Shown here one piece after another: positions 6,227 through 7,352 of a stretch of DNA of 7,352 nucleotides. This DNA is from Candidatus Heimdallarchaeota archaeon (lineage in GTDB: Archaea > Asgardarchaeota > Heimdallarchaeia > Heimdallarchaeales > Kariarchaeaceae). Under the pieces are notes generated by a model. The model ran no database searches. It was not told the origin of the DNA and was given only the letters and a program-made list of their open reading frames with translations. A program made the position numbers and the translations under genes. Where the stretch lies: NCBI GenBank assembly GCA_027016475.1, contig JALUTL010000428.1, forward strand, positions 1 to 7,352, in the 5' to 3' direction. Positions within the stretch are counted from its first letter, which is position 1, and each line of letters opens with the position of its first letter.

Positions 6227-7174
6227 TCATGAACCTGCGTTGACAACACCCTTGTCATCCGTGTTTCTGTCAGAAAGTAATTTTGGGAATTTTTGTTTGA
6301 GTTTGTATGCTTCAATTCGTTCATTGGCCAAATCAATGTAGTGCTGGTTTACCTCCAAACCTAGATATGCTCTCCGTGTTTTTAATGCTGCAATCGCTGT
6401 TGTTCCGCTTCCCATAAATGGATCAAATATCACATCCCCCTCAAATGAATAGAGTTGTATCAATCTGTAGGGCAATTCGACAGGAAACGGAGCAGGATGC
6501 CCTATTTTCTTCGCAGAAACTGTTGGGAAACTCCAAATTGATTTTGTAAACTCCATGAATTCTTCTCTGCTGATTGTTGCAATTTTGTTCTTTTTTCTCC
6601 GTTTCAAGGTTCCTTTTGAAAATACAAGAATGTATTCATGGACATCCCTCAACGTTGGATTTGAAGGACTCATCCATGATCCCCACGCTGTACTGGATCC
6701 GGCACTGGCACCTTTGTCCCAAATGATCTCCCCTCGTTGAATGTAACCGATATCCATCAGAATTTGGGAAACATAGTCTGTTAATGGGATGTACGGTTTT
6801 CTTCCAAGGTTGGCGATGTTTATAGCGATTCTTCCTCCTTCAGCCATTTTGGGATAAACCTGCTCAAACACATCTCGAATGAGCTTCAAATATTCTGTCA
6901 GAGACAAGTTTTGGTCATATTCCTTCATGCTATTATAAGGCGGAGATGTTACAAGAAGATGGAGTGATCTGTCAGGAATGAACGACATATCTCTCGCATC
7001 TGCCTGTATTATCATGTTACGAAGATGCTTAGGCAATGGATTGTCTGAAAGGGTTGGAGTATGAGAACTGGCCTCTTCTATCTCTTGATACATTCTTGAA
7101 CCATAAAATTCACTTGAATCATGATTTTCTCGTTTTGTTGCCCCAAAGGAGCTTGTTTTTGTTCCTTTCTTCAC
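6227..7174 (-). CDS. Beta-class site-specific DNA methyltransferase, probably cytosine-N4 type
   Basis: An S-adenosylmethionine-dependent DNA amino-methyltransferase of about 315 residues. Numbering below is from a TTG at 7177; the GTG at 7174 is one codon shorter and preferred, because AAGGTG (7180-7185) is five bases upstream, as for the neighbouring ABC gene. Catalytic motif IV TSPPY (77-81) precedes the AdoMet-binding motif I FDPFMGSGTT (251-260), the order of beta-class enzymes. GHPAPFPVELPYRLI (226-240) is motif X and GLEVN (273-277) motif II. WGSWMSPSNPTLRDVHEY (165-182) and the following region probably include target recognition. SPPY is usual in cytosine-N4 enzymes, but some adenine-N6 enzymes carry it, so the modified base is uncertain and the target unknown. 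Residues 1-50 are a polar N-terminal extension. No restriction endonuclease is visible, so it is either solitary or partnered beyond the window. Confidence 0.9.
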   Translation of the reverse strand: MKKGTKTSSFGATKRENHDSSEFYGSRMYQEIEEASSHTPTLSDNPLPKHLRNMIIQADARDMSFIPDRSLHLLVTSPPYNSMKEYDQNLSLTEYLKLIRDVFEQVYPKMAEGGRIAINIANLGRKPYIPLTDYVSQILMDIGYIQRGEIIWDKGASAGSSTAWGSWMSPSNPTLRDVHEYILVFSKGTLKRRKKNKIATISREEFMEFTKSIWSFPTVSAKKIGHPAPFPVELPYRLIQLYSFEGDVIFDPFMGSGTTAIAALKTRRAYLGLEVNQHYIDLANERIEAYKLKQKFPKLLSDRNTDDKGVVNAGS

Positions 7175-7179
7175 CAAAA

Positions 7180-7185
7180 CACCTT
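7180..7185 (-). promoter_or_regulatory. Ribosome binding site of the methyltransferase
   Basis: AAGGTG lies five bases before GTG 7174 and only two before TTG 7177. The same AAGGTG-to-start distance of five is seen for the 590-residue ABC gene, which favours the GTG as the true start. Confidence 0.55.
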
Positions 7186-7212
7186 CTTTCGGTATACTCT
7201 TCTTTCAGATTT

Positions 7213-7224
7213 AATTATATAAAC
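7213..7224 (-). promoter_or_regulatory. TATA-box promoter of the methyltransferase
   Basis: On the minus strand GTTTATATAATT is a good match to the archaeal TATA box. A start about 25 bases downstream would be near 7192, a leader of under 20 bases that still includes the AAGGTG. An 8-base palindrome TTCGCGAA (7225-7232) abuts it upstream, where a BRE or operator would sit. The same sequence can be read as a bacterial -10 TATAAT with TTGTGA 16 bases upstream, so it does not settle the domain of life. Confidence 0.55.
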
Positions 7225-7282
7225 TTCGCGAAAATTCACAATATTATTTAATATCACGATAAAGAAATGGATAATTATACTA

Positions 7283-7294
7283 TTTACATATATA
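7283..7294 (+). promoter_or_regulatory. Candidate TATA box for the divergent right-hand gene
   Basis: TTTACATATATA lies about 30-40 bases before ATG 7323 within a very AT-rich stretch. A start site 25 bases downstream would fall near 7314. The surrounding sequence is so AT-rich that alternatives (for example ATAATTATAC at 7271-7280) are nearly as good. Confidence 0.3.
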
Positions 7295-7322
7295 CTAGAT
7301 ATATGTCGCGGAAAAAGGAAGC

Positions 7323-7352
7323 ATGAAACAACCAACAAATAGGGGCTATAAT
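7323..7352 (+). CDS. Possible start of a divergent gene, cut by the window edge
   Basis: ATG 7323 opens ten codons (MKQPTNRGYN) that run off the window. It follows AAAAAGGAAGC, a Shine-Dalgarno-like purine run placed rather close to the ATG, and the TATA-like stretch above. A seven-codon frame (ATG 7303 to TGA 7324-7326, MSRKKEA) ends overlapping this ATG. The product cannot be identified. A restriction endonuclease or regulator would be plausible beside a methyltransferase, but nothing in these ten codons shows it. Confidence 0.35.
   Translation, partial: MKQPTNRGYN

Noticed and set aside
2471..7174. A linked defence system of methyltransferase plus ABC genes (for example a BREX- or phosphorothioation-like island)
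   Set aside because: The ABC genes encode membrane-domain exporters, not soluble defence ATPases, and none of the partner genes of such systems is present.
1..7352. Mobile element, prophage or CRISPR array
   Set aside because: No transposase, integrase, phage or Cas gene, no regularly spaced repeats and no terminal inverted repeats were seen.

Overview
The window reads as ordinary genomic DNA of an AT-rich prokaryote, most likely an archaeon. The evidence for archaea is indirect. There are TATA-like boxes upstream of several starts, and a membrane protein with a cytoplasmic CX2C-X10-CX2C zinc ribbon, a common archaeal design. A bacterial origin is not excluded: one TATA element also fits a -10 box with a rough -35. 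Ribosome binding sites are clear on the minus strand (AAGGAGGT, AAGGTGAG, AAGGTG) and TTG/GTG starts are used. I see no rRNA, tRNA, CRISPR array, insertion sequence or prophage gene, so there is no sign of a mobile island.

Layout. Positions 1-60 hold the last codons of an unidentified plus-strand gene. After a 129-bp AT-rich gap with inverted repeats comes a complete class II fumarase gene (190-1602, +). Next, 1670-2474 (+) holds a secreted or membrane-anchored protein that appears broken by two single-base frame shifts. Its three frames supply a signal peptide with extracytoplasmic domain, a middle segment, and a stalk, transmembrane helix and zinc ribbon. It meets the next gene tail to tail with a 4-bp overlap (2471-2474). 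The minus strand then carries a two-gene ABC exporter operon: a 590-residue half-transporter (4381-6153) followed by a 636-residue one (2471-4381), joined by a one-base stop/start overlap. A 73-bp gap separates it from a minus-strand beta-class DNA methyltransferase (6227-7174). A divergent promoter region (about 7175-7322) leads to what may be the first ten codons of a plus-strand gene cut by the window edge. If the split gene is counted as one, no gene-free stretch exceeds 300 bp.

How the genes work together. The two ABC genes almost certainly form one heterodimeric exporter. The 590-residue subunit has a degenerate Walker B (Asp for Glu) and switch loop (Gln for His) but a perfect LSGGQ. 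The 636-residue subunit has the intact catalytic Glu and His but an altered signature (LSAGQ) and X-loop. One composite ATP site is therefore consensus and the other degenerate. The 636-residue subunit also carries a charged insertion of about 33 residues early in its nucleotide-binding domain, the most unusual protein feature here. Fumarase is central metabolism with no evident link to its neighbours. The methyltransferase has no restriction partner inside the window. I do not see a clearly new multi-gene system; the items most worth checking are the NBD insertion and the split zinc-ribbon membrane protein.
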